DNA of 64,000 bases from Flagellimonas yonaguniensis (GCF_029193885.1 NZ_JARFVB010000007.1:112551-176550); one strand, 5' to 3'; numbered from the stretch's first letter, positions 18,002 to 27,273 are shown. Notes: generated from the letters alone by a model not told the origin. Translations and numbers: made by a program.

Positions 18002-18777
18002 CTGAGCCTCTGACAAAAATTCAGAAGCATTTACCGACCAATTAAATGCGTACTGTTGTTAAGTTGAAAGTTTCCCTTTTCCTGTGGATGCTTCCATCTT
18101 CCTTTGCATTAAATCAACCAGGGCAAATCCTTGTCCATTTTTTGTCCTTCCTTGATCTGCCCGCTTCTTCCATTATAAAACATGGGTCTAAAGAAACGCC
18201 TGATCTTTTCAAGGGTCACATGTGTAAAATTCTTCTCTTTCATAATATACAGGTCATCACTGTTTTTTTTAGTAGAAATGAACAATACAAAGATGGTGCA
18301 TACATTTAGGGAGTCCACAACAAAAATCTTTATAAATCTTACATATATCCTAGGTGGTGGAATCTGGATTACATTTTCCAAAACAAGATGACCACAGACA
18401 TAGCCTGATCCCATAGGGTTCGAACCCATGACCGTTCCCTTCTCGAAAACCCGTGGTTGTACCTGGAGAAATTTGTAGCGCCCCTCAAATCCGATTTTTG
18501 GACACCCCTTTGTATTCATGGCTTAAAAAGAGTGGTGTTTCCATTAAATTATCGTATATTCCATAGAACTCCATTTGGAAAGAAAGGGTCAGGTCAAAAA
18601 TCTCATTTATCAGTGGATTTTCTGTTTCTTCATTTTACATGGCCCTATTGCTCTTATCAGCAGAAGGTACGTTGAAATTCGCTCCTGATGTTTGCATGAT
18701 TCCCACAAAGGGTCATATAAAACACCCAGTAACGAACACATTGCTTCGCTTGCCCAAGAACTACAAACACAAAAACA
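18002..18777. other. Long intergenic region
   Basis: About 780 bp without a convincing gene; frames on both strands lack protein-like composition. On the minus strand near 18413-18436 is a tRNA T-arm-like segment (ATGGG, TTCGAAC, CCTAT) without a full cloverleaf. At 18692-18706 the minus strand reads GTGGGAATCATGCAA, a reverse copy of the shared stress motif. Confidence 0.4.
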
Positions 18778-19338
18778 ATGTTGCTATATATAAAATACAT
18801 GGTAAGCCTGCGCTGTAAAATGGCAGTAAAGGAGGAACTCAAAAAACTCGGCATCCATTATGTCAATGTAGACCTTGGAACCATAGAGATCTTGGAAGAT
18901 ATCACCGATCTTCAAAGAGAGCAGTTACGTGAAAGTCTTATGAAATCCGGCCTAGAGCTTCTTGACGACAATAGGAAGATCATCATTGAAAAAATCAAGG
19001 CGGTGATCATCGAAATGATCCACTATTCAGATGAACTGCCCAAAGTAAACTACTCTGACTACATCAGCGAAAAATTGGGATATGACTATACCTATTTGGC
19101 AAACACGTTTTCGGAAGTAAAGGGGATTACCATTCAGCAATTCATAATCATGAACAAAATAGAAAGGATAAAGGAACTTTTGTTGTATAATGAGTTGAAC
19201 CTGACCGAAATATCCTATTTACTGCATTACAGTAGTGTCTCACATTTATCGAACCAGTTTAAAAAAATCACGGGGCTGACTCCTTCCTTTTATAAAAAAT
19301 TGAAAAAGAAACGCCTTAAGAACCTGGAGGACATCTGA
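18778..19338 (+). CDS. AraC-family transcriptional regulator with small N-terminal sensor
   Basis: A 186-residue regulator. Residues about 85-185 form the two helix-turn-helix AraC domain (YTYLANTFSEVKGITIQQFI, NLTEISYLLHYSSVSHLSNQF, FKKITGLTPSFYKKL). The N-terminal 65 residues look like a ferredoxin-like/HMA fold (MVSLRCKMAVKEELKKLGIH, DLGTIEI); one Cys remains where a metal-binding CxxC would be expected, with Ser in the other place. The start at 18778 keeps the first strand of that domain. A reverse copy of the stress motif lies 72 bp upstream, so it may regulate itself and the regulon (inference). Confidence 0.85.
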   Translation: MLLYIKYMVSLRCKMAVKEELKKLGIHYVNVDLGTIEILEDITDLQREQLRESLMKSGLELLDDNRKIIIEKIKAVIIEMIHYSDELPKVNYSDYISEKLGYDYTYLANTFSEVKGITIQQFIIMNKIERIKELLLYNELNLTEISYLLHYSSVSHLSNQFKKITGLTPSFYKKLKKKRLKNLEDI

Positions 19339-19549
19339 TCCTTTTTGGAAAAAGGAACATTATCCGGACAGTATTCGCGGTATACCACCGAAGCTACTTC
19401 GCCTCCTAAAAATCCCTTGATAAATGTGGGAAAACTGTAACTATTCCCGTTTCCCGTATAATACATTATCCTTAGAAATGACACACCTTTATTCAGGTGG
19501 CAGGAAGGAATGTAAAAACGCATAACCCTCCTCCCATAAAACTTTGGAT
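19339..19549 (+). promoter_or_regulatory. Promoter region with shared stress motif, site 2 (cupin-stomatin operon)
   Basis: GTGGGAAAACTGTAA at 19426-19440, then 42 bases, then ACACCTTTA at 19483-19491 as the -7-like element. The transcript would start about 55 bp before the cupin ATG. Confidence 0.6.
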
Positions 19550-19888
19550 ATGGAAAATATAGAGGTCGAAAAATCAAAAGTCTTCATCATTGTCGAGATT
19601 ATTGAATACGTTCCCAATGCAGTGGTCATCAAGACCATCATAAAAAAAACCACTGGAAATGTCACTGCGGTATCTTTTGACTCAGGTGAAAACCTAACGG
19701 AAAAAACATTGCCATTCGATACGTTTATCCAAATCATAGAGGGCAGGGCCGAAATCTTGATCGAAGACCATTCGCATACCTTGGAGACCGGACAGGCCAT
19801 TATCATCCCTGCCCACTCCAAAAATGTCATAAAGGCCAACGAACGGTTCAAAATGATCTCCACTATCATTAAAAGTGGTTATGAGTAG
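19550..19888 (+). CDS. Small cupin-domain protein
   Basis: About 112 residues with the cupin signatures FIQIIEGRAEILIED, LETGQAIIIPAHSKNVI and FKMISTII. It is a paralogue of the cupins at 17284 and 37473. The ATG at 19550 is used; an in-frame TTG lies 6 bp upstream. It leads a five-gene operon with a stomatin, a PIG-L deacetylase, a glycosyltransferase and a glycosidase-like protein. Confidence 0.8.
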   Translation: MENIEVEKSKVFIIVEIIEYVPNAVVIKTIIKKTTGNVTAVSFDSGENLTEKTLPFDTFIQIIEGRAEILIEDHSHTLETGQAIIIPAHSKNVIKANERFKMISTIIKSGYE

Positions 19889-19936
19889 CCCCATCTTGAA
19901 AAAAGCCATCAACGAACAACATTAAACTAGTCTGAC

Positions 19937-20809
19937 ATGTATACGTATCCCATGATTATCGTTCCCGTATTGATCATCCTATTGATAGGGATTAAAATCG
20001 TTCGCCCCACCCAAAGGGGCCTGATAGAAAGATTGGGGAAATACTCAGGTTTTGCCGGTCCCGGTTTCCATTGGATCATCCCGATCGTTGACCGTATGTT
20101 CATTGTCAACGTTACGGAGCAAATGGTGGATGCGCAGCCCCAAGAGATCATCACCAATGACAACTTGAATGCCAGCGTGGATGCCCAGGTATATTTTAGG
20201 GTGAAGGATGACGAAGAAAGTGTTAAGGGATCTATCTACAATGTAAACGATTATAGGTATCAAATCGTAAACCTTGCCCGTACAACGCTCAGGAACATCA
20301 TTGGTACCTTGACCTTAAAATCCGCCAATAGTGAGCGGGGAAAGATCAATGCGGACCTATATAAAACACTCCACACGGAGACCATGGGTTGGGGCATTGA
20401 GATCGTGAGAACGGAGCTAAAAGAAATTGACCCACCCAAGGATGTACAGGAAACCATGAACAAAGTGGTAAAGGCAGAGAATGAAAAAATCGCGGCCGTG
20501 GATTCGGCCACAGCTGCGGAAACTGTGGCAGATGGTATAAAAAGGGCCAAAATAAAAGAAGCCGAAGGATATAAACGGGCCAAGATATTACACGCCGAGG
20601 GGGAGGCCGAAGCAATAAAGCTCGTGAACGAGGCGGCCGACAAGTTTTTTATCGGCAACGCTCAGATCCTTAGAAAGCTGCAAGCTGTGGAAACTTCCTT
20701 ACAGACGAACACCAAAATAGTGGTTCCCACGGGCAGTGAACTGGTAAACATTATCGGTGAAATGGCCGGAGCAGTACTTCCGATCACCCAAAAATCCAAA
20801 ATGGAATAA
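19937..20809 (+). CDS. SPFH/stomatin-like (paraslipin) membrane protein
   Basis: A 290-residue stomatin-family protein: N-terminal anchor (residues 4-22), SPFH domain (PTQRGLIERLGKYSGFAGPG; YRYQIVNLARTTLRNIIGTL), then an Ala/Glu coiled coil (AEGYKRAKILHAEGEAEAIK) and a C-terminal hydrophobic patch. It resembles the QmcA/YbbK type. The usual NfeD partner is not next to it; a glycan-modifying set follows instead. With the prohibitin at 12656 this block encodes two different SPFH scaffolds. Confidence 0.9.
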   Translation: MYTYPMIIVPVLIILLIGIKIVRPTQRGLIERLGKYSGFAGPGFHWIIPIVDRMFIVNVTEQMVDAQPQEIITNDNLNASVDAQVYFRVKDDEESVKGSIYNVNDYRYQIVNLARTTLRNIIGTLTLKSANSERGKINADLYKTLHTETMGWGIEIVRTELKEIDPPKDVQETMNKVVKAENEKIAAVDSATAAETVADGIKRAKIKEAEGYKRAKILHAEGEAEAIKLVNEAADKFFIGNAQILRKLQAVETSLQTNTKIVVPTGSELVNIIGEMAGAVLPITQKSKME

Positions 20810-20822
20810 ACCCGATAGTTCA

Positions 20823-21485
20823 ATGAAAACACTCAAAACCATGGAGAAAAAGAACATCTTGGTGATCGTTGCACATCCCGACGACGAGACCTTGTGGTGC
20901 GGTGGCACCCTACTGATGTATCCAGGGCATCATTGGTTCATTGCCTGTCTATGCAGAAAAAATGACCGTGATCGCGGCCCAAAATTTAAAAAAGCCCTTG
21001 CCATTTATAACGCTGAGGGCTGTATGGGCGATCTGGACGATGGTGAGGAGCAAAGACCCTTGAACAAAAACATGGTAAAGAAGGCCATCTTGGACCTACT
21101 TCCCGAACGGAAATTCGATCTTGTCCTAACGCACAGTCCTACAGGTGAATATACACGGCATTTGCGTCATGAAGAAATAGGAAGGGCCGTAATCGAATTG
21201 TGGAACGAACAAAAAATTTCCACGGATCAGCTATGGAACTTTGCCTTTGAAGACGGATACAGAAAATACTATCCCCAGGCGATAAAGGATGCAAATATCC
21301 ATCAAGCGCTTCCAAAAACCATTTGGAAGGAAAAGTACCGGATAATCACTGAGGTGTATGGATTTGAGAAAACAGGATTTGAAGCAAAGACAACACCCAA
21401 GGAAGAGGCCTTCTGGAAATTTGAAAACCGGATAGATGCCCAAAAATGGCTGGAGCACGAGGGAATTCAACAGCAACCCACTTAA
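20823..21485 (+). CDS. PIG-L family N-deacetylase
   Basis: About 220 residues. The zinc-binding motif is AHPDDETLW near the N-terminus, with a later His (HLRHEEIGRAV). The family removes N-acetyl groups from amino-sugar conjugates such as GlcNAc-linked lipids or thiols. The ATG at 20823 is 13 bp after the stomatin stop; a second ATG 18 bp later is possible. Followed by a glycosyltransferase, so the substrate may be a glycoside made in the same operon (inference). Confidence 0.85.
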   Translation: MKTLKTMEKKNILVIVAHPDDETLWCGGTLLMYPGHHWFIACLCRKNDRDRGPKFKKALAIYNAEGCMGDLDDGEEQRPLNKNMVKKAILDLLPERKFDLVLTHSPTGEYTRHLRHEEIGRAVIELWNEQKISTDQLWNFAFEDGYRKYYPQAIKDANIHQALPKTIWKEKYRIITEVYGFEKTGFEAKTTPKEEAFWKFENRIDAQKWLEHEGIQQQPT

Positions 21486-21495
21486 GATTCAGGAA

Positions 21496-22638
21496 ATGAA
21501 AGTTCTGGTCCTTTACGATTATCCACCTTCTCCCGGTGGTCTTGCCACGCAGGGCGACCTGCTTTATCGTGGGCTTCTGGAACTTGGAGTGGACGCACAT
21601 GCGGTCCATTTTGAGTCGGCACAGGAAAAAGAATGGTATTACAGATGGTTCGAGCCCGATGTGGTGGTGGGCATTGGTTATTGGGGCCATACCCCCCACT
21701 TGGTACTGCACCCCCAGCGCTATGGCATTGTGCCCATACCTTGGTTGGTTGCCGATGGTTACATTGCCAACTATCAAGAAGTCCTGAACGATCTGCCCCT
21801 GATCCTGGTAACTTCAAACTGGGTCAAGGAAATGTATGTAAGGGATGGCATCAAGGCCTCAACTATCGAGGTGTTGCCCGTAGGTTGTGATACCACATCT
21901 TTTGTCCCTTTTGACAAAAATGACCCTAAAATTGTGGCGGTACGTGAATCATTGGGCATTCCCCCGGACCAATTAATGATCTTGACCGTTGGTGGTGATG
22001 CCGCTTCAAAAGGTGCCCAGGAGGTCATGCAGGCCCTGGCGATCATTGACGCCAAGGCCCCTGATTGGAAATATGTATGTAAAGTATGGCCACAACCGAG
22101 GACCAAGGCCCAGAACCTCCTAGACCTGGAAATGGCCACCCATTTGGGCATTGAAAAGAATGTCACCTACGCCACCAATACCGTTTCCCGAAATTTCATG
22201 CCGTATCTCATTGGCGCATGTGATATTTATGCGGCCCCCTCACGTCTTGAAGGGTTCGGTATGTCCCAGGTGGAGGCGGGAGCTTGCGGAAAACCTGTCA
22301 TAGGGATCAGGGCCATGGGAATGTTGGACACACTTTTACATGAAAAAACGGCCTTTCTCGCCGAGGTGGCACAAAAAATCGTTGTTAAGGAAGTGCTTTT
22401 GGGAAAAGAATCTGGCTATGAAAACAAACACAAAATCGTGTTCGATATTCCAAGAACGGTCGATTACCGGGCCAATGTGCAGGAAATTGCCAAGTATATG
22501 CTCCTGCTCATGGGCAATGAACAACTACGGATAGCCATGGGCCGTGCGGCAAGGGAACATGTGGTGGAACATTTTGATTACAGGGTCGTGGCCAAAAAAT
22601 TCATCCAAATAATACAGGATAAATTAGGTATAGATTAA
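21496..22638 (+). CDS. Glycosyltransferase family 4
   Basis: A 380-residue GT-B enzyme. The N-terminal glycine-rich segment is YDYPPSPGGLATQGD; the donor-binding region is SRLEGFGMSQVEAGACGKPV, with the family-4 E-x7-E arrangement. The ATG at 21496 follows an AGGA box and begins the first beta strand. The sugar and acceptor are not known. The next gene starts directly after its stop. Confidence 0.88.
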   Translation: MKVLVLYDYPPSPGGLATQGDLLYRGLLELGVDAHAVHFESAQEKEWYYRWFEPDVVVGIGYWGHTPHLVLHPQRYGIVPIPWLVADGYIANYQEVLNDLPLILVTSNWVKEMYVRDGIKASTIEVLPVGCDTTSFVPFDKNDPKIVAVRESLGIPPDQLMILTVGGDAASKGAQEVMQALAIIDAKAPDWKYVCKVWPQPRTKAQNLLDLEMATHLGIEKNVTYATNTVSRNFMPYLIGACDIYAAPSRLEGFGMSQVEAGACGKPVIGIRAMGMLDTLLHEKTAFLAEVAQKIVVKEVLLGKESGYENKHKIVFDIPRTVDYRANVQEIAKYMLLLMGNEQLRIAMGRAAREHVVEHFDYRVVAKKFIQIIQDKLGID

Positions 22639-23805
22639 ATGACCTCGGAAAACAAACAATTCATAAAATCCGCGGAAAGGGCCGCTCTGGAAGTGCTCCT
22701 GCACAATTCAAAGGGGCCGTTCCTTGATCTGCCGCGAACAGCCGGTTGGGGATATCCCGAACCCTATACCCGTGACCTTTTGGTTTCCGTCCTGGGGATT
22801 GCTGTAACGGACAATGCCGACCTGTTGCAAACTGTACGGCATGTTTTGCTCATCTTGGCCCAAAACCAATCCAAGCGGGGCCATATTCCCTCTCTGGTCC
22901 ATGACAGGGAAGATCGGGGTGCCAGCGATACCACCCCCTTGTTTCTAATTGCTGTCGATATTTTCAGAAAAGTGGCCCAGGAACCTCATTTTTTGGAAAC
23001 TGCCATCCGAAAGGCCCTTTTATGGATGGAGTATCAAAGTCCGTCCGACCGATGCATCGTGGCACATTTGCCCACCAGTGATTGGCGGGACGAGCAATGG
23101 GTGTTGGGCCATGGATTGTTTGTGAACACATTGGCGTACACCTATTTAAAACTGTACGGAAACACCAAGAGGGCCGAACAATTACGGCTCGAAATGGAGC
23201 GACCAATCTTTTATCCGGATAAAATGAGCAACAAAGAACCTGAAGGACTGACCATTGACGGTCAACCCTATTACGCCCTATGGTCCTATAAGGTCTATAG
23301 TAGCGAGCGCTTCGATCTATTGGGCAACAGTATGGCCATCTTATCGGGTATGGCCTCACCATCAAGGGCAAAGGCCATAATCAAATGGATTGAAACATCA
23401 TGTTCTTCGATGAGAAAAACAAAGGAACTGTCCATTGACCTCTCCCCTAATTTTTTCCCTTTTATCCGCCCGGGCGATTCGGATTGGGTCCCTAGATACG
23501 CTGATTTCAACCAACCTGGAAATTACCACAATGGCGGTATATGGCCCTTTATAACCGGGTTTTACATTGCGGCCCTTGTGGCCAACAAAAACTATGGTTT
23601 GGCGGAAAAAAAACTCTTGGCGTTGACCCGGCTTATCAAAAAAGCCAGGAACAAGGAACTTGAATTCGGTTTCAATGAATGGTACAAGGCCCAGGACGGA
23701 AAACCCATGGGGCAGGACTGGCAGACCTGGAGCGCATCAAACTACTTATATGCGGCCCGATGTGTGGCAGAAAAAAGGACGCCTTTTTTTGACGTCCCAG
23801 GCTAA
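22639..23805 (+). CDS. GH100/neutral-invertase-like alpha/alpha-barrel protein
   Basis: A 388-residue helical protein resembling neutral invertases and amylo-alpha-1,6-glucosidases. Signature-like parts are PTSDWRDEQWVLGHGLFVNT, NYHNGGIWPFITGFYIAAL and QDWQTWSASNYLYAA. It has no signal peptide, so it acts in the cytoplasm. Together with the GT4 gene just upstream it could make and break the same glycoside. The fold assignment is firmer than the substrate. Confidence 0.72.
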   Translation: MTSENKQFIKSAERAALEVLLHNSKGPFLDLPRTAGWGYPEPYTRDLLVSVLGIAVTDNADLLQTVRHVLLILAQNQSKRGHIPSLVHDREDRGASDTTPLFLIAVDIFRKVAQEPHFLETAIRKALLWMEYQSPSDRCIVAHLPTSDWRDEQWVLGHGLFVNTLAYTYLKLYGNTKRAEQLRLEMERPIFYPDKMSNKEPEGLTIDGQPYYALWSYKVYSSERFDLLGNSMAILSGMASPSRAKAIIKWIETSCSSMRKTKELSIDLSPNFFPFIRPGDSDWVPRYADFNQPGNYHNGGIWPFITGFYIAALVANKNYGLAEKKLLALTRLIKKARNKELEFGFNEWYKAQDGKPMGQDWQTWSASNYLYAARCVAEKRTPFFDVPG

Positions 23806-24063
23806 TGGTCATAAAAAGAAGGCACCTTATTAATGGGGTCCAACCGCCATTAAGGACAAAACAGTACATTTATTGTTCCCTTGATAAATCATACATCTTG
23901 TTTCCTTATACGGCCTTTATCACTTTTCAAATACCTTCCATATCACTTGATCGACCAAAGCATTACCGTAATTTCCTTCCAATTTGCTTTTTATATCCCA
24001 GACGTTCTGCATGTCCCGTGCCCTATGATCTTCCACATCCATTTATGCAATGCCTTTGCATGA
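23806..24063. other. Convergent intergenic region
   Basis: Spacer between the rightward GH100-like gene and the leftward BON gene. No clear terminator stem was found. Confidence 0.4.
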
Positions 24064-24504
24064 TCATGGGACGATCTTAACATTATTGGTTATGCCCCTT
24101 ACACCGGACAGAAAACGCACAGCACTTTCCGCGGCCTCTTTTTGGTGGTTCCAAGGCAGCTCACCCTCCAATGTGACCCAACCATCCTCAACGTTTACGG
24201 TCAACCCATCATGGGGCACACACGGATTGGACATCAATATTTTCAAGACTTTTCCGCCCATTTGCCCATTGGCATTTTTGAAGGCGTCCCTGAACTCCAC
24301 TTGGATGTTCTTTACCAATGTCTTGACACCAATAACCGCACTGGCCACATTTTCTGCCTCCAATTTTTTTGCGCAGCTATCCACGGTGCCAAAAAGGGAA
24401 ACAACGCCGTGGTCGGCAGTAACCCCGATCTGATCGGCATGCAACAGGGGTTGCCGTTTAATGGCATTTTGAACATCCATCCGCAATGTTGCATTACTTT
24501 TCAT
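24064..24504 (-). CDS. BON-domain protein (two BON repeats)
   Basis: About 146 residues with two BON domains (VDQ-type start MDVQNAIKRQPLLHADQIGV; VTADHGVVSLFGTVDS; VNVEDGWVTLEGELPWNHQK). BON proteins bind lipid surfaces and are often induced by envelope or osmotic stress. No signal peptide is present from the ATG at 24504. The larger paralogue at 34775 has three repeats and close sequence. Its promoter has the shared stress motif. Confidence 0.88.
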   Translation of the reverse strand: MKSNATLRMDVQNAIKRQPLLHADQIGVTADHGVVSLFGTVDSCAKKLEAENVASAVIGVKTLVKNIQVEFRDAFKNANGQMGGKVLKILMSNPCVPHDGLTVNVEDGWVTLEGELPWNHQKEAAESAVRFLSGVRGITNNVKIVP

Positions 24505-24548
24505 GATCAACCAATTATTTCGTGTAGGAATCACTTTCCACAACCTGA

Positions 24549-24614
24549 TAAAGGTCGAACATTGGATCGGTACCGTCATTGTACATCAACGGAAAGCAAT
24601 TACATAAATCACAC
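24549..24614 (-). promoter_or_regulatory. Shared stress-promoter motif, site 3 (BON gene)
   Basis: Minus strand GTGTGATTTATGTAA (24614-24600), 42 bases, then CGACCTTTA (24557-24549). The BON start lies 45 bp downstream. Confidence 0.62.
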
Positions 24615-24714
24615 ATGGATTTTCTTATGGGATCCCGTGTTCCGTATTAAGGTCAAAAACGGAACCCAAAAAAAGGAACTACCCAATCCCCCATTTTTCA
24701 AGCATGGCACAAAT

Positions 24715-24780
24715 CTGTGATTTATGCAACTATACTCCTTTTTTATTCAACTTTTTTTTATTGATTTTCAATATCTTATC
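24715..24780 (+). promoter_or_regulatory. Shared stress-promoter motif, site 4 (small basic gene and GT4)
   Basis: CTGTGATTTATGCAA (24715-24729) followed after 41 bases by ATATCTTAT (24771-24779), a weaker -7 match. It faces away from site 3 with about 100 bp between the two motifs. Confidence 0.5.
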
Positions 24781-24832
24781 CTTGTTTTTCGATGTGGTTT
24801 CGGAAAACCGGATTTCACTAAACCCAAAGAAA

Positions 24833-24964
24833 ATGTCAAAAGGAAACAAGACCCCTGCAAAATCAAACAAACCAAAACTCGCACTGAACCTAAAGAAAAT
24901 AAGTGCACACAGGGATACCAAAACAAGCATTGTAAATAGAAACTATAAGGGGCGCATCCTATAG
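24833..24964 (+). CDS. Small basic protein (43 aa)
   Basis: Starts MSKGNKTPAKSNKPKLALNL and ends NRNYKGRIL, rich in Lys/Asn/Arg. A longer frame reaches upstream to 24704, but it crosses the promoter motif, so the ATG at 24833 is preferred. It resembles the protein at 17648 in its opening and sits 38 bp before the GT4 gene. Confidence 0.5.
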   Translation: MSKGNKTPAKSNKPKLALNLKKISAHRDTKTSIVNRNYKGRIL

Positions 24965-25002
24965 AGGGGTTGCCTCCTTTCTCCAACAAAATCCCATCCA
25001 AG

Positions 25003-27273
25003 ATGAAGCTAGCCTATATCGGCACCTATCCACCACGCGAATGTGGTATTGGCACGTTTACCCAAAACCTTGCCCACTCCATGTTGAAAAACGGCAAGGG
25101 GGTCAAAGAAATTATGGTTTTCGCCATGAACGACCATAACCAGGACTATCACTATCCGCCCGAAGTAAAATTGAGCATCAACCAAGAACAACAGACCGAT
25201 TATCTGGAAGCCGTCAACTACATTAATCTCAGTGGGGCGGATGCGTGCATACTTGAACATGAATTTGGCATATATGGAGGTCTGGGCGGAGTCTATATCC
25301 TGCCCCTCCTACACCGCCTGAACATCCCGTTGATCACTACCTTGCATACCATTCTGGAAACACCATCCTATAATGAAAGGGCCATCTTAAAGGAAATTTG
25401 CAAAATGTCCGATAAAATTGTGGTGATGAGCCGTAAGGCCATCCACTTTCTTGTAGAGCTATATGCTGTGCCCGAAGAAAAAATAGTTCTTATAGAACAT
25501 GGTGTCCCGGACATCCATTTTGATAAGGAGGAGTCGAGAACGGAATTTAAACTGAATGAAAAGAAGTTGCTCCTGACCTTTGGCTTCATCGGTCGTAATA
25601 AGGGCATTGAAACCGTGATCAAGGCCTTACCACAAATCATTGAAAAGCATCCTGAAGTGTTGTACATCGTCTTGGGAAAAACGCATCCCAATGTGTTGCG
25701 ACATTCGGGGGAAGAATATCGAAATTATCTCCAGGTCCTTATAAAATCACTGAAACTCAATGAGCATGTATTGTTGCTCAATGAGTTTATAGATGAAAAT
25801 GAGCTTTTTAAATATCTTTCTGCCTGTGATATTTACATCACCCCCTACCTTAGTGAGGCACAGATCACCAGTGGCACACTTTCCTATGCCATGGGTGCGG
25901 GTTGTGCCGTAGTCTCCACCCCCTATTGGCATGCCGCGGAATTGCTTGTGGAAAACAAAGGGCGCCTTTTTGATTTTTACGACTCTGATGGCCTGTCCGA
26001 AGTTTTAAACGAATTACTGGACAATCCAGAAAACCTGTACGAGATCCAAGAAAATGCAACGGAATATGGGCAAGACATCACCTGGCCCAAAATCGGACAA
26101 AAATATACCGATCTTATAACACAGGTACTATCGAGACCCAAGGAGCCCTTGCCAAAGAAAGAAAACGTCATAGATCCTTTGCTGTTGCCCCCATTTTCCC
26201 TGGTCCATATCAAAAGATTGACCGATGACACCGGTATTATCCAACATGCAAAATTCGGGATTCCGAACTTAAAGGAAGGCTATTGTCTGGATGATAATGC
26301 CCGGGCACTTTTAATGGTCTGTATGACCTATAAACAGAAAAAAGATCCACTTGCCCTGGAGTTCATGCCCGTATATTTGAGCTATATCCATTACATGCAG
26401 AACAAGGACGGCACCTTTCGGAATTTTCTGAGCTTCAACCGTAATTTTTTGGATGAAAAAGGTTCTGAGGATTCCTTTGGCCGAACCATTTGGGCCCTGG
26501 GATATCTTTTGGGAAATGCGCCTAACGATGCCTATTATCAAACAGGCAAATTGGTTTTTTTCGATGCCGTTCCCTATTTTGACAGTATCAAATCCATAAG
26601 GGGGATTGCCAATACCATGATCGGGATCAGCCATTATCTCAGGACGAATGCTTCCGATGATGCCATGAAAGGGACCTTGCATAAGTTGGCCAATATACTG
26701 GTTTCCCATTATGATCAAAACCATACAGAAGATTGGAAGTGGTTTGAGTCACTTCTGGCGTATGATAATGGTATTTTACCCTTGGCACTCCTACACGCGG
26801 CGGAAGTTCTGGAGGACGGGGATATTTCCAAAGTAGCCTTTGACACCATGGATTTTCTTACCGAACATACGATGAAGGATGGTTATTTATCCATCATCGG
26901 AAACAAGGATTGGTATGTAAAGGACAAGGAACGTTCCATGTTCGCACAACAGCCCATCGATGCCGAGGCCATGGTGCTAATGTACCATCAAGCTTATGTA
27001 TTGACGGGTAATCGTGATTTTCTGAAAAAATTGTTCACCTCGTTCATGTGGTTTTTGGGCGAAAACGATATGCGTATGAGTCTGTATGATTTTGAGACCA
27101 AAGGGTGCTGTGATGGTTTTGAAAATTATGGGGTGAACCGAAATCAAGGGGCCGAAAGTTCGTTGGCCTATCTTATCTCACATTTAACCGTACTGCAGGC
27201 CTATGAAGAGTCTTTTCAATCTAAGGAAAATAAGGGTTCAAATACTAAAAAACTGGTGACAAATACATTGTAA
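25003..27273 (+). CDS. GT4 glycosyltransferase fused to an alpha/alpha-barrel domain
   Basis: About 756 residues. Residues 1-400 are a GT-B glycosyltransferase (IGTYPPRECGIGTFTQNLAH; EHEFGIYGGLGG; GFIGRNKGIETVIKAL; an E-x7-E region near TPYLSEAQITSGTLSYAMGA). Residues about 420-740 form a helical toroid-like region (GYCLDDNARALLMVCMTYKQ; EDSFGRTIWALGYLLGNAP; DAEAMVLMYHQAY), similar in kind to glycoside-processing enzymes. The ATG at 25003 begins the first strand. It may act with the GH130 protein encoded nearby. Substrate unknown. Confidence 0.85.
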   Translation: MKLAYIGTYPPRECGIGTFTQNLAHSMLKNGKGVKEIMVFAMNDHNQDYHYPPEVKLSINQEQQTDYLEAVNYINLSGADACILEHEFGIYGGLGGVYILPLLHRLNIPLITTLHTILETPSYNERAILKEICKMSDKIVVMSRKAIHFLVELYAVPEEKIVLIEHGVPDIHFDKEESRTEFKLNEKKLLLTFGFIGRNKGIETVIKALPQIIEKHPEVLYIVLGKTHPNVLRHSGEEYRNYLQVLIKSLKLNEHVLLLNEFIDENELFKYLSACDIYITPYLSEAQITSGTLSYAMGAGCAVVSTPYWHAAELLVENKGRLFDFYDSDGLSEVLNELLDNPENLYEIQENATEYGQDITWPKIGQKYTDLITQVLSRPKEPLPKKENVIDPLLLPPFSLVHIKRLTDDTGIIQHAKFGIPNLKEGYCLDDNARALLMVCMTYKQKKDPLALEFMPVYLSYIHYMQNKDGTFRNFLSFNRNFLDEKGSEDSFGRTIWALGYLLGNAPNDAYYQTGKLVFFDAVPYFDSIKSIRGIANTMIGISHYLRTNASDDAMKGTLHKLANILVSHYDQNHTEDWKWFESLLAYDNGILPLALLHAAEVLEDGDISKVAFDTMDFLTEHTMKDGYLSIIGNKDWYVKDKERSMFAQQPIDAEAMVLMYHQAYVLTGNRDFLKKLFTSFMWFLGENDMRMSLYDFETKGCCDGFENYGVNRNQGAESSLAYLISHLTVLQAYEESFQSKENKGSNTKKLVTNTL

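Noticed and set aside
18109..18519. Leftward 136-codon frame
   Set aside because: Covers the T-arm-like piece and has low-complexity, non-protein-like composition.
24142..24720. Rightward 192-codon frame
   Set aside because: Antisense to the BON gene and its promoter.
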